The position numbers were made by a program, and so were the translations under genes. A stretch of 64,000 nt of DNA from Hemicordylus capensis (lineage: Eukaryota; Chordata; Lepidosauria; Squamata; Cordylidae): contig NC_069659.1 of assembly GCF_027244095.1 (NCBI RefSeq), positions 359,471,250 through 359,535,249 on the forward strand, in the 5' to 3' direction. Positions 42,791 through 53,485 of the stretch are shown here, piece by piece. Below the pieces are notes generated by a model that saw only the letters and a program-made list of their open reading frames with translations, was not told the DNA's origin and did not search any database. The stretch's first letter is position 1. The number at the start of each line of letters is the position of its first letter.

Positions 42791-44692
42791 GAACGCCTTT
42801 GCTTTCGAGTACTGTCCATAAATAGGTGTGATTAATCTTATCGAAGGCCTTTATTTGATCAAGGAGTAAAAGATGACTGTCCCATTGATCCCGCTGAATA
42901 GATTGAAACACTTCTCTCATCAGGCAGAGAGAGTCGGTCATTCTCCTGCCCGGCACAGCACTTGTTTGAAGGCTATGGATTAATTTAAAAGCCGTCATGG
43001 CTAATCTGTTGTTCAAAATCTTAGCGAATATCCTGTAATCCACATTTGTCAAGGTGATAGGCCTCCAATTCTTTGGCAGTGACGTGTCCCCTTTTTTCGG
43101 GAAAAATATCAAGAGCCCATGTCCGAAAGTCTTGCCCAGGACACCCTTTTCCATACTAAAATTAAACAACTTAGTAAGAGCTGGGGACAGGAGATCCGTG
43201 AATTCTTTATAAAACGCCCATGTCAGTCCGTCGGGGCCCGGGGCTGAAGTCCCTTTGCCTCCCGAAATAACTCCTTTTACTTCTTCCAACGTTACCGATT
43301 GCACCATGGAGTTTTGATGTAGTCGATCTTGAAATCCACGGATGATAGCTTTACATATGCGACATCGCTCCTCATCAAAAACCTCTCCTCTATTCATTCT
43401 ATCTGTGATCCTTAGTCATTGTGAGATGGCTCCCTGATATTCTTGAATATCTTTTCTGTAGACCTCACTATCCGCTGATCTTATGTTATTTGAAATCCTC
43501 TTCTTTAAGATCTCCCAACTCCTCAAAACTGCTCCATCAGTCATTAAAAAAATCCTTGTCTGTTGGCTCACCTCTAACAGCAAAAGAGACTTAAAATAAG
43601 CAGATTTTAAATATTTTGGATGCAAACACCATAATGGCTTCCCTCTTGGTAAAACATCCCCATATGTACACGTGAATCCCACCACTGCGTGGTCTGACCA
43701 CGGGGTTAGCCTTCATTTGCATCCATATACTTGGAAAGAGGAGGGTGCCCACAATCTATCTAAACGACTGGCTACCCTTGGATGGAAATACGTGAATTTA
43801 CTCCCCGACTCAAGATTCTGTTTGTAATTTAGTACAAAGGCCGATTGATGAGAAATTGGGGAAAATTCCAGGGAATTATATACCTCCAGAGCCTTATCCT
43901 CCAATCCCAAAGTCTTTGATAGATAAAATTGTAAGCTCTGCTCCTCAACCGTCAAGGAGGAATTCGGGGATGAGATCGGGCAGCCATTTACGAAATTCCT
44001 CTGATCCCCAGGACGTGCCCTATTGTTGAAATCACCCAACACTAGGATATGGTGTCTAGTGTTGGTAATATCTTTTAATTTAGCCCATAAGTGTCTTCTC
44101 AAAGAGGCCTTAACTGGGGCATACACCACACATAAGCGGAAAGCAAGGTTAAATGCACCCTTCTGAGTCCCGAGAGTCCGATCTCCAAGAATAGTAAAAT
44201 CCACATACATAAGTCTCCCCTGTTCAACCTCCAACACACTATCAATTCTCAGATCCGATCTATGTTTAAAAAGTACAGTCACCCCCGCCCGGCCACTCCC
44301 ATCGTAAGACCAATAAGAGGGGCCCCAAGTCCATTGATTCTGTGCTGAACAGCGGTGACCTTCGTGTTCAAAATGTGTTTCTTGCAGAACATAAATTTGA
44401 TAATTTAAGCGTAACAAAAAATGGAAAATATCCCTTCTCCTGTCTATTGACTTCAGTCTGTGAACATTCCAGGTCAATAGATTGAAAGGTACAGCCATAA
44501 TAAAGTTAATAAAGTTAAGGTTAATAATAATATCAAACCCAAACAAATCCTAAAGTGATAAAGGCAAGCATAATATAACATTAAAAAACCAAAAGTATTA
44601 TATAACCATTTTTCCGAGAGAGGAAAAAGTCTATCGTTGATAATAAACATTTTGAGAAAAGCAAAGATTCTCTAAACAGAAACAGAACAGAC
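42791..44692 (-). mobile_element. Tx1-like LINE, copy 2, 5' half (endonuclease and early RT)
   Basis: The minus frame 43713-44546 is an APE-type endonuclease: FNLLTWNVHRLKSIDRRRD, IYVLQETHFEHEG, ILVLGDFNNRARPGD, and a C-terminal ASRLDRLWAPS. The frame 42618-43397 continues into RT: SAPGPDGLTWAFYKEFTDL, NWRPITLTNVDYRIFAKIL, LLLLDQIKAFDKINHTYLW, ending ESKGV where the CR1 sits; VPLRFVNW follows at 37946. Endonuclease and RT are in different frames. The 5' end meets seven 24-bp minisatellite units at 44692. Confidence 0.85.
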
Positions 44693-44693
44693 A

Positions 44694-44863
44694 CACTTCC
44701 TGTTTCTTAGGGATGGGGACTTCCTGTTACTTAGAGATGGGGACTTCCTGTTTGTGAGGGATGGGGACTTCCTGTTTGTTAGGGACTGGGACTTCCTGTT
44801 TCTTAGGGATGGGGACTTCCTGTTTCTAAGGGATGGGGACTTCCTGTTTCTAATGGATGGGGT
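44694..44863 (+). repeat. Seven-copy outpost of the 24-bp minisatellite
   Basis: Units such as 'ggggacttcctgtttcttag' plus 'ggat' are the reverse complement of the unit that fills 56063-64000. Variants: ttaggg, tgaggg, taaggg, tggatg at the telomere-like hexamer. It abuts the 5' end of the Tx1-like copy 2. Confidence 0.92.
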
Positions 44864-45174
44864 TTAACTCTTCCATCGTATCCCCTCGACAACCCTGCGT
44901 GGCAAAGTGGGCCAGAAGAAACGAAGTTGGCGCATGTGTCCCTGCGACCTCCAGGCTGGAGTGCAGCTCTTGGAGCATTTGCTCCTCCCCAGGGGCCAAC
45001 GTGGAAGGTAAGGCTCCAAAAAGAGAATGCTAATTGTACAGGAGAAAATCTACCAGAATAGAATCCCTAGCTGTATCATTGCCTTTTGGGATGAGGCTTT
45101 CCTCAGAGGACTGAAAAAAGGGTACCTCAAATGTTCCTCCGAAATATATTATATATTGTGGATTATTTTATTTT

Positions 45175-45392
45175 TTTCCATTTTATATCCCACTCTTCCT
45201 CCAAGGAGCCCAGAGCGGTGTACTACAGACTTAGGTTTCTTTCTCACAACAACCCTGTGAAGTAGGCTAGGCTGAGAGAGAAGTGACTGGCCCAGAGCCA
45301 CCCAGCAAGTCTCATGGCTGAATGGGGATTGGAACTCCGGTCTCCCCAGTCCTAGTCCAGCACTCAAATCACTACATCATCCTGGCTCTCAA
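45175..45392 (-). mobile_element. MIR-like tRNA SINE
   Basis: Reversed family sequence: 'cctccaaggagcccagagcg', 'caaccctgtgaagtaggcta', 'gactggcccagagccaccca', ending 'catcctggctctc'. Confidence 0.85.
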
Positions 45393-45444
45393 TCCTTTGG
45401 CCAAATCCTCATAAGATTAAGAAATACCACATTGCCCCGACTTT

Positions 45445-45665
45445 ATATATATATTTTATATCCCACTCTTCCTCCAAGGAGCCCAGAGCGGTGTAGTACA
45501 GACTTGAGTTTCTCCTCACAACAACCCTGTGAAGTAGGTTAGGCTCAGAGAAAAGTGACTGGCCCAGAGTCACCCAGCAAGTCTCATGGCTGAATGGGGA
45601 TTGGAACTCCGGTCTCCCCAGTCCTAGTCCAGCACTCTAACCACTACATCATGCTGGCTCTCAAT
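45445..45665 (-). mobile_element. MIR-like tRNA SINE, second copy
   Basis: Very similar to the copy at 45175-45392, including the following 'aatcctttggccaaatcctc', so the pair probably arose by local duplication rather than two insertions. A third, partial copy is at about 46880-47005. Confidence 0.85.
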
Positions 45666-45889
45666 CCTTTGGCCAAATCCTCATAAGATTAAGAAATGAC
45701 ACATTGCTCCCACTTCAGAATAAGTGGCACAATTTGCTCTTTTCCAACAGATTTCAAGAAACAACCGACAGAGGCAACATCACAGAAGCCCAGAAGACGT
45801 GAAAGGAGCCAACGACACAGACACACAAGGCAAGCCAATCCACAACCCAGGGGCTGCGTAGAAGCTTCAGGCTTCTCTCTTGTCCCAAA

Positions 45890-45892
<3 letters not shown>

Positions 45893-45927
<35 letters not shown>
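45893..45927. repeat. (ATC)n microsatellite
   Basis: About eleven atc units; the second duplicate at 47237 has only two to three. Confidence 0.95.
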
Positions 45928-46524
45928 CACACTTTATATGTGAGCCACCCTGTAAGAAATAGTCCTCTGGGGAGCTCACAACACAACATTGAAAAACGTC
46001 CTAGAAAAGCACATACAACACAACAAACACATCACAACACGAAACGGCAGCATCTCTAAAATGGCGGCTGCCTTGAATGGAAGAGGCTTCATGCCTCTTC
46101 AAGCAGCTTTGGGGGAACTGCCAAGAACAGACACAATACCATGTACACGTTGTATTCTGCCCTTTAGAGAACACGCTTCACGCGTGTTGGGAGCTTCAAG
46201 CTTCTTTAGCCCCGACAACCCTGCGTGGCAAACCGGGCCAGAAGAAACGGAGTTCTATAGTCAGGGCAACTCTGCAGGGGGTTTCCCAGAGTCTATTTCT
46301 TGGCATTTTGATTTTGAGTTCTTGGCACATGACAATGGTAGCATTTGTAGAGTTCTGGTATGTCACAACTTTTTTCTGTGTAGAGAAGCTTAAAGAAGGT
46401 AATGTGCTTGGAAGAAATTTTATATTCAGTGACAAGGAAGACTTAGATGGTGTGTGGGGGGAGTGCTCAAATGTAGCCTGCATCACTAGTGTTTTGGTAT
46501 TTTCAAACAATAGTCGTATCTTTT

Positions 46525-46862
46525 TCATACAGCTCATAATTAATCTATGGAATTCTCTGCCACAGGATGTGGTGATGGCCACCAGCTTGGATGGCTTTGA
46601 GCAGGGTTTAGACAAATTCATGAAGTCTATCAGTGGCTACTAATCTTGATGGCTGTATGCTATTTCCAGGTTCAGAAGTAGGGTGCCTCCTAATACACAA
46701 GGAGCTGCAAGGGAACAAGAATAGGAGAGGGAGTACACCTTTACCTCCTGGTTGTGAACTTCCTGGAAGTATCTGATGGGGCACTATGGGAAACGGGATG
46801 CTGGACCACATGGGATTTGGGCCTGATCTAGCAAGGATCTTCTTATATTCTTGTTCTAATTG
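46525..46862 (+). mobile_element. Old CR1 3' end
   Basis: 'ggaattctctgccacaggat', 'gatggctttgagcagggttt', 'gtggctactaatcttgatgg', 'gatctagcaaggatcttctt': a strongly diverged CR1 tail. Confidence 0.75.
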
Positions 46863-48219
46863 TGAAATGCACAAACCGGTCAAGCTGAGAGAGATGTGTC
46901 CGGCCCAGAGTCACCCAGCAAGTCTCATGGCTGAATGGGGATTTGAACTCCGGTTTCCAAGGTCCTAGTCCAGCACTCTAACCACTACATCATGCTGGCT
47001 CTCAATCCTTTGGCCAAATCCTCATAAGATTAAGAAATGCCACATTGCCCCTACTTCAGAATAAGTGGCACAATTTGCTCTTTTCCAACAGATTTCAAGA
47101 AACAATCGACAGAGGCAACATCACAGAAGCCAAGAAGACGTGGAAGGAGCCAAAGACACAGACACACAGGGCAAGCCAAACTAAACCACAACCCAGGGGC
47201 TGCGTAGAAGCTTCAGGCTTCTCTCTTGTCCCAAACATCATCATCACACACTATTTGTGAGCCACCCCATAACAAATAGTCCTCTGGGCGGCTCACAACA
47301 CACCATTGAGAAATGTCCAATAAGAGCACATACAAAACGACAAACACATCACAACACAAAACAGCAGCAAATATCCAACCCGCAGCGACACAGAAGCCAC
47401 AAAGGAATTAAAAGAGCCGACAAGGATGCACAAGATAGCCAAAGCAAGGGTTGTGTTCCTCACCGCCCTGAATGCTCTGTCAATCCACAGGCCATCAGTA
47501 GAAACTTCAGGCTGCTCTGTTCTCTCACCACCTGTGGAAGGCAGCGTGATCTCTCATTCTGTGGCTGCCTGGAATGAAACACGCTTCATGTATGTTACAA
47601 GCTTCAGGCATCTTCATTCTCCCAACAGCCTTGTCAAGCTGGATATCCTCTAAGATGGTGACTGCCTTTAACAGGACACACTTCATATGTGGTGCATGCT
47701 CAGCAGCCCTTTGTGCCATGTTTGGAAAGAAGAAACAGAGTTGGCACACATTTGCAATGACCTCCATGCCGGAGTGGTGATTTTGGAATGTGTTCTCCTC
47801 CCAAGAGGCCTGTGTGGGAGGCAGGATCAAAGACAGGGACTGGACCCAAAGTAAAGGGATCCCACCCCTGTCAAAAATAGAACTCCCAGGGTGGTGTAAG
47901 AGACAATCGAACAGGAACTAGACTAATGCCTGCTATAATGAGGTTCTTCAGCAGAGCACTGAAGAATCTATACCAAATAAGTATTGTTATGGCTGACAAG
48001 CAGACTAGGTTTCTCAGTAGTTATCCCTCAATGGTTACTCTAAAGGAGGACTCAATTTCAATAGGGGTTGCATTGGGTAATTTGGCCAGGATGTCAGCCA
48101 GTATTCATTATGCATTGATTTTTGCAAGATGAGATGAAACAGCTGTGAAACTAGTTACCAAGAAATCAAAGATTTCTTCCTTAGTGAACTTCTCATATTC
48201 TAACAGAAGAATGTGGTAT

Positions 48220-49140
48220 TGCTCACACTTTAAAATCAATGACATGCCTTTTTCTCTTCCAGTGGGTTTCAAGAAAGAGCATAAGGAATGAGGAGGACAC
48301 AGAAGACAAGACAAGCTGACCTGATCAATCTTGTGATGAGGAGGCGCAATGTCCGAGAATTGAAGAACTATTCAACATAGTTATTCAGTTTTGTTCATTA
48401 TAGTTCTTCAATTTTATTCAAAATATAAATATGTGTAAATATTGAGCATACATATTTATTTCACACTGATTGTCACGAATGTAAAAGTGAAACTGTGAAA
48501 AGTATATTCACCAAGTCTTGCTCACACTTCAAATAAATGACTTAACATAAGAACATAAGAACAGCCCTGTTGGATCAGGCCCAAGGCCCATCTAGTCCAG
48601 CATCCTGTTTCGCACAGTGGCCCACCAGATGCCATTGGGAGCCTACATTCAGGAGTTGAGGGCATGCCCTCTCACCTGCCATTACTCCCCTGCAACTGGT
48701 ACTCAGAGGCACCCTGCCCTTGAGGCAGGAGGTGGCCTACAGCCCTCCGACTAGTAGCCATAACTAGACTTGACTTGTTCTTTCCCAGCAGATTTCAGGA
48801 AAGAGCCTAAGGAGCAAGGAGAGTGAGGATAAGACAAGCTGTTTCAATCTCTTTCGTGATGAGGCTTCATCAGAGAACTGAAGAACATATACAAAATATA
48901 AAGATGTATACAAATACTGAGCATACTTATTTATTACATACCGATTGTCACAGGAGAATATAAAAATGAAACTCTGAAAATGTATTACTCGGGAAATCTA
49001 AGGTGTCATCCTTCATAAATGTCTCATACTCTAACATCACGTGGATTTGCTCACACTTCAAATAAATTATGTAACTTGTGCTTTCCCAAAAGATTTCAAA
49101 AACAGACCAGTGGAGGCGACAAGAGACAAGCCATGCCAAG
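48220..49140. repeat. Tandem units of about 300 bp with exon-acceptor-like cores
   Basis: Three units (48220, 48525, 49045) share 'tgctcacacttcaaataaat', a pyrimidine-rich stretch ending in ag, then 'atttcaagaaagagc'-type sequence and 'gacaagacaagc'. Related cores lie at 45703 and 47041. Spacing is about 300 bp once the CR1 tail at 48541 is discounted. I see no coding frame kept between copies. Confidence 0.65.
48541..48770 (-). mobile_element. CR1 3' end (minus)
   Basis: Starts at the octamer repeat 'cataagaacataagaacag' and covers the conserved tail to 'ctagtagccata'. Flanking 'gactt' and 'gacttg' look like a short target duplication. It splits one 300-bp unit. Confidence 0.88.
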
Positions 49141-49329
49141 CAAAACTGCATTACCCTTTTAGGTCTTGTTTTCAGAAGATTAGTCTCAAAACCAGTGGCT
49201 GGCTGCTGCAAATAGAGGCTTCAAGCGTGAGCTGATTTTATCCTTGGCCCTGTGAGGTAAGTTAGCCTGGAATATTCTGTGCTGGCTTCAAGGGTTCATG
49301 CCTAAAAAATAAGAATACGTTTGTTTAAA

Positions 49330-49545
49330 TTGTTTGTATCCTGCCTATTGAAGAGCCTTAAACAACCATCTCTTCAGCCTGGATTTTAATGATATCTTGT
49401 TTTAATCTTAATTTTAATTAGATTTAATCTGGTTTAAATGTTTTTTGATTTTAATTGTTTTATTCTGTGTTTTTTATTTTATTTTAATGTAAACCAGCCT
49501 GAGCCAATGAATGAATGAATGAATGAAATAATAAATATTCAACAA
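49330..49545 (+). mobile_element. L2-like LINE 3' tail
   Basis: 'ccatctcttcagcctggatt', then T-rich sequence and 'gtaaaccagcctgagccaat', ending in (gaat)n. Matches the tail logic of the L2 at 15986. Confidence 0.55.
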
Positions 49546-49584
49546 AATGCTATTCAGGGCCTCTTACCCTCTCTTAAATTAAAA

Positions 49585-49790
49585 CAACCCCCCCCCCACT
49601 AAATGCAAAACAACAACAAAACCCACTATTAAATGCAAGCCCCCACACTACTAAATTAAAAAAAAAACACTACTAAATGCAACAACCCCCCCAAAGCCCA
49701 CTACTAAATGGGGGGAAAAACCACCACTAAATGCACACACTCCGCTAATAAATGCAAAAAAGATTCACTACTAAATGCAATAAAACTGAA
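49585..49790. repeat. Degenerate minisatellite (ccactactaaatgcaa)n
   Basis: About eight irregular units of 20-30 bp around 'cactactaaatgcaa' with variable C- and A-runs between them. Bases 49791-50000 show nothing else. Confidence 0.8.
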
Positions 49791-50009
49791 GATAAAATAG
49801 ACAAGAAAAAAGAGCATTCACAACTAAAAACTGAGTATTCTAAACAGGAGTAAAAAAAATAACCACCATTGGCTCTGTTCACCAGCCATTCTCATTGAGC
49901 TCTGTTGGTACATTACTCGTCAGGTTTTTTCACCCGTCAGGCATCCTTTTTCACTTGTCACAGATGTGTAGACTAGTGGATTTTCTGAGCCCTGATTCTA
50001 AACCTGGAT

Positions 50010-50870
50010 TGGAGAAAAATGAAATTTTTCTTGGTGCAGATCTCCTGACCTAGCTGCTTTGCGTGAGTATTTGTTCAGTGAATCTGAAAAAAACTATTAT
50101 CGTGATGTTTGAAACTAACATTTAACACATTTGTTAAAGATTTGTGGTAATGTTTTATTTTGAAACATGAATTATTTGAATTGATGAAAGAATGTTAATA
50201 TGCCTATATATTCTCTTTTTACCCAGCATGTTGACTTGTATACAGTGTCATGTGGATTGTGGATAAATCCCTACAAAGGAGGATATTGCAAGAAATCGGA
50301 AATTTATAAAAGTGGCTACTGTCAGAGAGGTATATATTAACCTATGTCTAGATATGCTTTTGATTTTCTTTTCCCCCAGCAATCAATCAATGTATCGCGA
50401 TCCATAGACCAGAAAATTTTCCCCTAGCAGACTGATTTACATTGACGGCCATGTGGATTGTGGGTAAATCCCTAAGGAGGTTATTTGAAGAAATCCAAAG
50501 TGTATAAAAGTGACTAATATCAAAGAGGTATGTATCAACTCCTATTTAGATGTTTTTACTCCCTTATTAGGATGTTAGATATACAGTTAAGGTGACTCTA
50601 TTTATTTAAAAGTCTTCTGATTTTCCTCTCAAAAGAGACTTGTGCAGACAGGTTGAAAGTTGCTCTTACAATAAGTGATGTAGGGACATAGGAGCTGAAG
50701 TCCTATGGTCAGGGTGAAGTGCTGGTAACCTCTCCCCTGTAGCCTCCAAAGAAAAGAGGAGAACTTTCTGCAACTGGAAGAAAAAAGATGAAGTCTGAAG
50801 AAAAGATTCACTGTGGAAGGAGCGGTCCGCTTGCCATGGACTGTGATGCTTTCTTGCTCCACGTTATTGA
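50010..50870 (+). pseudogene. Fossil of a small cysteine-rich secreted-peptide gene
   Basis: A signal-peptide-like segment followed by a GTGAGT donor (near 50063) precedes a duplicated exon-like segment (about 50250-50332 and 50453-50530), each copy with an upstream acceptor-like ag and a downstream gta donor. One copy encodes a short cysteine-bearing peptide with a GGYC core. The layout recalls defensin-like peptide genes, but the cysteine spacing does not match a family I know. It looks broken. The two exon-like copies differ considerably, so it is not recent. Confidence 0.35.
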
Positions 50871-51144
50871 TAGCCAGTTTAATTTATTCTTACCTTTTAA
50901 ATTGTTGTTCTGTATGTGAGCATTCTGTGCATTCATTATTTCTTCTTTTTGGGTTCTTCTTTTTGTAATGTATTTTAAATGTCTGGAAATTTTTTGTTGT
51001 AGCTGCTACACTTCTGATCAAACCTTCGATTTTGAAGAGCAATCCTGACAAGATGCAAAACAAGGGAGCCTTTTTCCTTAGAAACCTGTGGTAAATCCAC
51101 GGGGGCTGCTCCATGGACAGCAATATCTGACATTTTGTTTGACA

Positions 51145-51880
51145 GAGAATTCCACAAGTGGATGATGCGTTGTGTGAAAAAGTGTTTGTTTGTTTGTTGG
51201 TTCTAGATTTCCTGCCAATCAATTGCATGGGATGACCCCTGGTTCTATTGTGATGTGAGAGGGAGAAGAATTTCTCTCCATCCACTTTCTCCACCCTATG
51301 CCTGATTTTATAGACCTCTATCATGTCTCCCCGCAGTTGTCTTTTTCTAAACTAAATAGCCCCAGGTGTTGTAGCCTTGCCTCATACGAAAGGTGCTCTA
51401 GGCCCCTGATCATCTTGGTTGCCCTCTTCTGCACCATTTCCAGTTCTACTATGTCCTTTTTTAGATGATGTAACCAGAATTGTACACAGTATTCCAGGTG
51501 TGGCTGTACCATAGTTTTTGAATAAGGGCATTATAATATTAGCTGTTTTATTTTCAGTCCCCTTCCTCATGATCGCTAGCATGGAATTGCCCTTTTCCAC
51601 AGCTGCTGCACATTGAGTCGACACGTTCAACGAGCTGTCCACCACCACCCCAAGATCCCTCTCCTGGTCAGTCACCAACAGCTCAGATCCCATCTGCATA
51701 GACTTGAATTTGGGGTTTTTCGTCCCAATGTGCATCACTTTACACTTGTCAGCATTGGAGCTCCTCATAACCTGTTTTGGATTTCACTACCCGAAAGAGT
51801 TTGGTAGCTGCAAATTTGGCCACCTCGCTGCTTACCCCTACTTCTAGATCATTTCTAGGGCAGGGTCTTCCCTTGGGGGC
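51145..51880 (-). mobile_element. CR1 ORF2 C-terminal part (minus)
   Basis: Minus-strand pieces: [60 protein letters not shown]. It reads to 'ggaattctctgtcaaac', where CR1 similarity stops at about 51145. Several frameshifts. Confidence 0.9.
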
Positions 51881-52309
51881 CAGAGAACCAACCAAGCCCT
51901 CTCCAGTGCAGCACCCTCCCCCTGCCCTCGCCTTTCCCACCCCGAGCAGCATCTCTGTGGGTTCCTTCCAAGCACTCCATCCTCCCCCTCTTGATTGGGG
52001 CCTCACAGACCAAGGGCAGGTGTGGGGTTCTTCTGGTGGGCCTTTCCACAGACTCTCTGGCACATCCAAGACCAACATGCCAGCCTTAGGAAGCACCTGT
52101 GAGATAACAGCTTCTGTTTTCTCCCAGTGTGAGAACTTCTGGCTGTCATGGGGTGTAGCACTTGCTGTGAAGGTGGGAGAGGAAAGAAGGAAACCCTTCC
52201 AGCACCAGGGCAAGGTGGAATTAAATGGCTCTCCTTAACTTAAGCTGCCTCCATTGAGGTGGGAGACCATTTGAGAGGCCTCATCCTTGCCCCCCCCCCC
52301 TTGCCCTTT

Positions 52310-52442
52310 TTATCTTGAACAGCCTGGTAAGGCAGGCTCAGCTGAGAGAGAGCGGGGAGCCCAGAGCCAGCTGTGTGACTTAGTGGGGATTTGAAGCTGG
52401 GTGTGTCTTTGTCTCTAACCACTACCCCACCCTGTGCTGCCA
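52310..52442 (-). mobile_element. Old MIR-like SINE
   Basis: 'gactggc'-like core is decayed, but 'gtggggatttgaagctgggt' and 'tctctaaccactaccccacc' mark the reversed tRNA head. The stretch 51881-52309 shows no recognisable feature. Confidence 0.5.
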
Positions 52443-52703
52443 GCATAAGGCTCAGCATGCAAAGAGAGCCAGCAGGGGGAGGCAGCCTCCAGCATCCCGA
52501 TGTTCCTGAACTACAACTCCCAGCATTCCCAGACACAAGGCATGATGGCTGTGGATCCTGGGAATTGCAGAGCAGCCATATCCGGGGTCCTGCTTGTCCT
52601 GAAATGGTCAACTGTCCAAAAAGGCAGAATAAGACGGAGGGTGTGATTCCCGGCAGCAGGGAACACAGAGCTAGGGAAGGATGGGAAAGGGAGCGGTGCA
52701 GGA

Positions 52704-52858
52704 AAGAGCCAGAGGAAGGTGCCTTGTGCTGCTGAGTCAGGACCTTGGGCCATCTGGCTCAGGACTGTCTGCACTGATTGGCAGCAGCTCTCCAAGGTTT
52801 CAGGCAGGACTCACTCCCAGCCCCAAGTTACCTGGAGAGGCTGCCAGGCACTGAAGCC
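52704..52858 (-). mobile_element. Tail of a 5S-type SINE (minus)
   Basis: Reversed tail of the neighbouring SINE family: 'tgctgagtcaggaccttggg', 'ccatctggctcaggactgtc', 'ggcagcagctctccaaggtt'. It lies head-to-head with the plus-strand copy that follows. Confidence 0.6.
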
Positions 52859-52860
52859 TG

Positions 52861-53485
52861 GAGAGGAGAGCTGATCTTGTGGCAGCAAGCATGCCTTGTC
52901 CCCATAGCTAAGCAGGGTCTGCCCTGGTTGCATAGGAATGGGAGACTGGAAGTGTGAGCAGCACTGCAAGATCTTCCCCTCTTAGGGGATGGAGCCGCTC
53001 TGGGAAGAGCAGGAGGTTTCAGGTTCCCTCCCTGGCTTCTCCAAGATAGGACAAGATTTTTTTTTTTAATAGGACAAGATTTTTTTATTGAACCAACTAC
53101 CAAAGTATACAGTACGATGCCGAAGCACAATTATATACAAAGTGGTTGTTTGTACATGATATATCTACAAAGATTTACACACAAGGATTTGGAAACACAC
53201 AAGGTTATGAAGTATATGCAGGTAGTACTGTAACTCGGGGGTGGGGGATTACAAGGCACATCAGGTAATCGGGCGGGTTACGTCCGATGTCTATTTCCAC
53301 AATTTGTCCCATTGCTGTTTAGAAGTGATACTCTTGTCTTTTTGCACATATCCATACAAACTTTTCCAGAAGAGAGATTCCTGCCTGCAACCTTGGAGAT
53401 GCCGCTGCCAGTCTGTGAAGACAATACTGAGCTAGATAGACCAATGGCCTGACTCAGTATGTGGCAGTTTCCTATGTTCCTATGC
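52861..53485 (+). mobile_element. 5S-rRNA-derived SINE (5S-Sauria type), split by a Tx1-like 3' end
   Basis: The head 'agctaagcagggtctgccct', 'ggttgcataggaatgggaga' copies the internal-promoter half of 5S rRNA (agctaagcagggtc..ggatgggagac). The body ('gatggagccgctctgggaag', 'cctggcttctccaagatagg') is interrupted at 53052 and resumes at 53372 ('agagattcctgcctgcaacc') to the tail 'gactcagtatgtggcagttt'. Confidence 0.85.
53052..53371 (-). mobile_element. Tx1-like LINE 3' end inside the 5S-type SINE
   Basis: Its 3' region aligns with those of the copies at 33262 and 35826: 'tttattgaaccaactaccaa', 'acagtacgatgccgaagcac', 'tcaggtaatcgggcgggtta' and 'gtctatttccacaatttgtc'. The 3' junction again shows a short tandem duplication ('aggacaagattttttt' twice). 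About 320 bp, 5'-truncated, not at a telomere-like tract. Confidence 0.75.

Larger units (their letters stand above)
44870..47830. repeat. Diverged tandem duplication (unit about 1.3 kb)
   Basis: The string 'caaccctgcgtggcaaa' with 'gggccagaagaaacg' occurs at 44892 and 46217, with a weaker relative at 47725. The segment 'cagaataagtggcacaattt' to 'aagcttcaggcttctctctt' occurs at 45714-45881 and 47055-47229. 'aacaaacacatcacaacac' occurs at 46022 and 47340. MIR-like SINEs and a CR1 end are embedded. No gene is recognisable. Confidence 0.7.

Noticed and set aside
45020-48900. C/D-box snoRNA-like motifs (gtgatgagg .. actga)
   Set aside because: RTGATGA-like and CTGA-like words recur in the duplicated units, but they are only about 20-30 bp apart and no terminal stem or C'/D' pair is visible.
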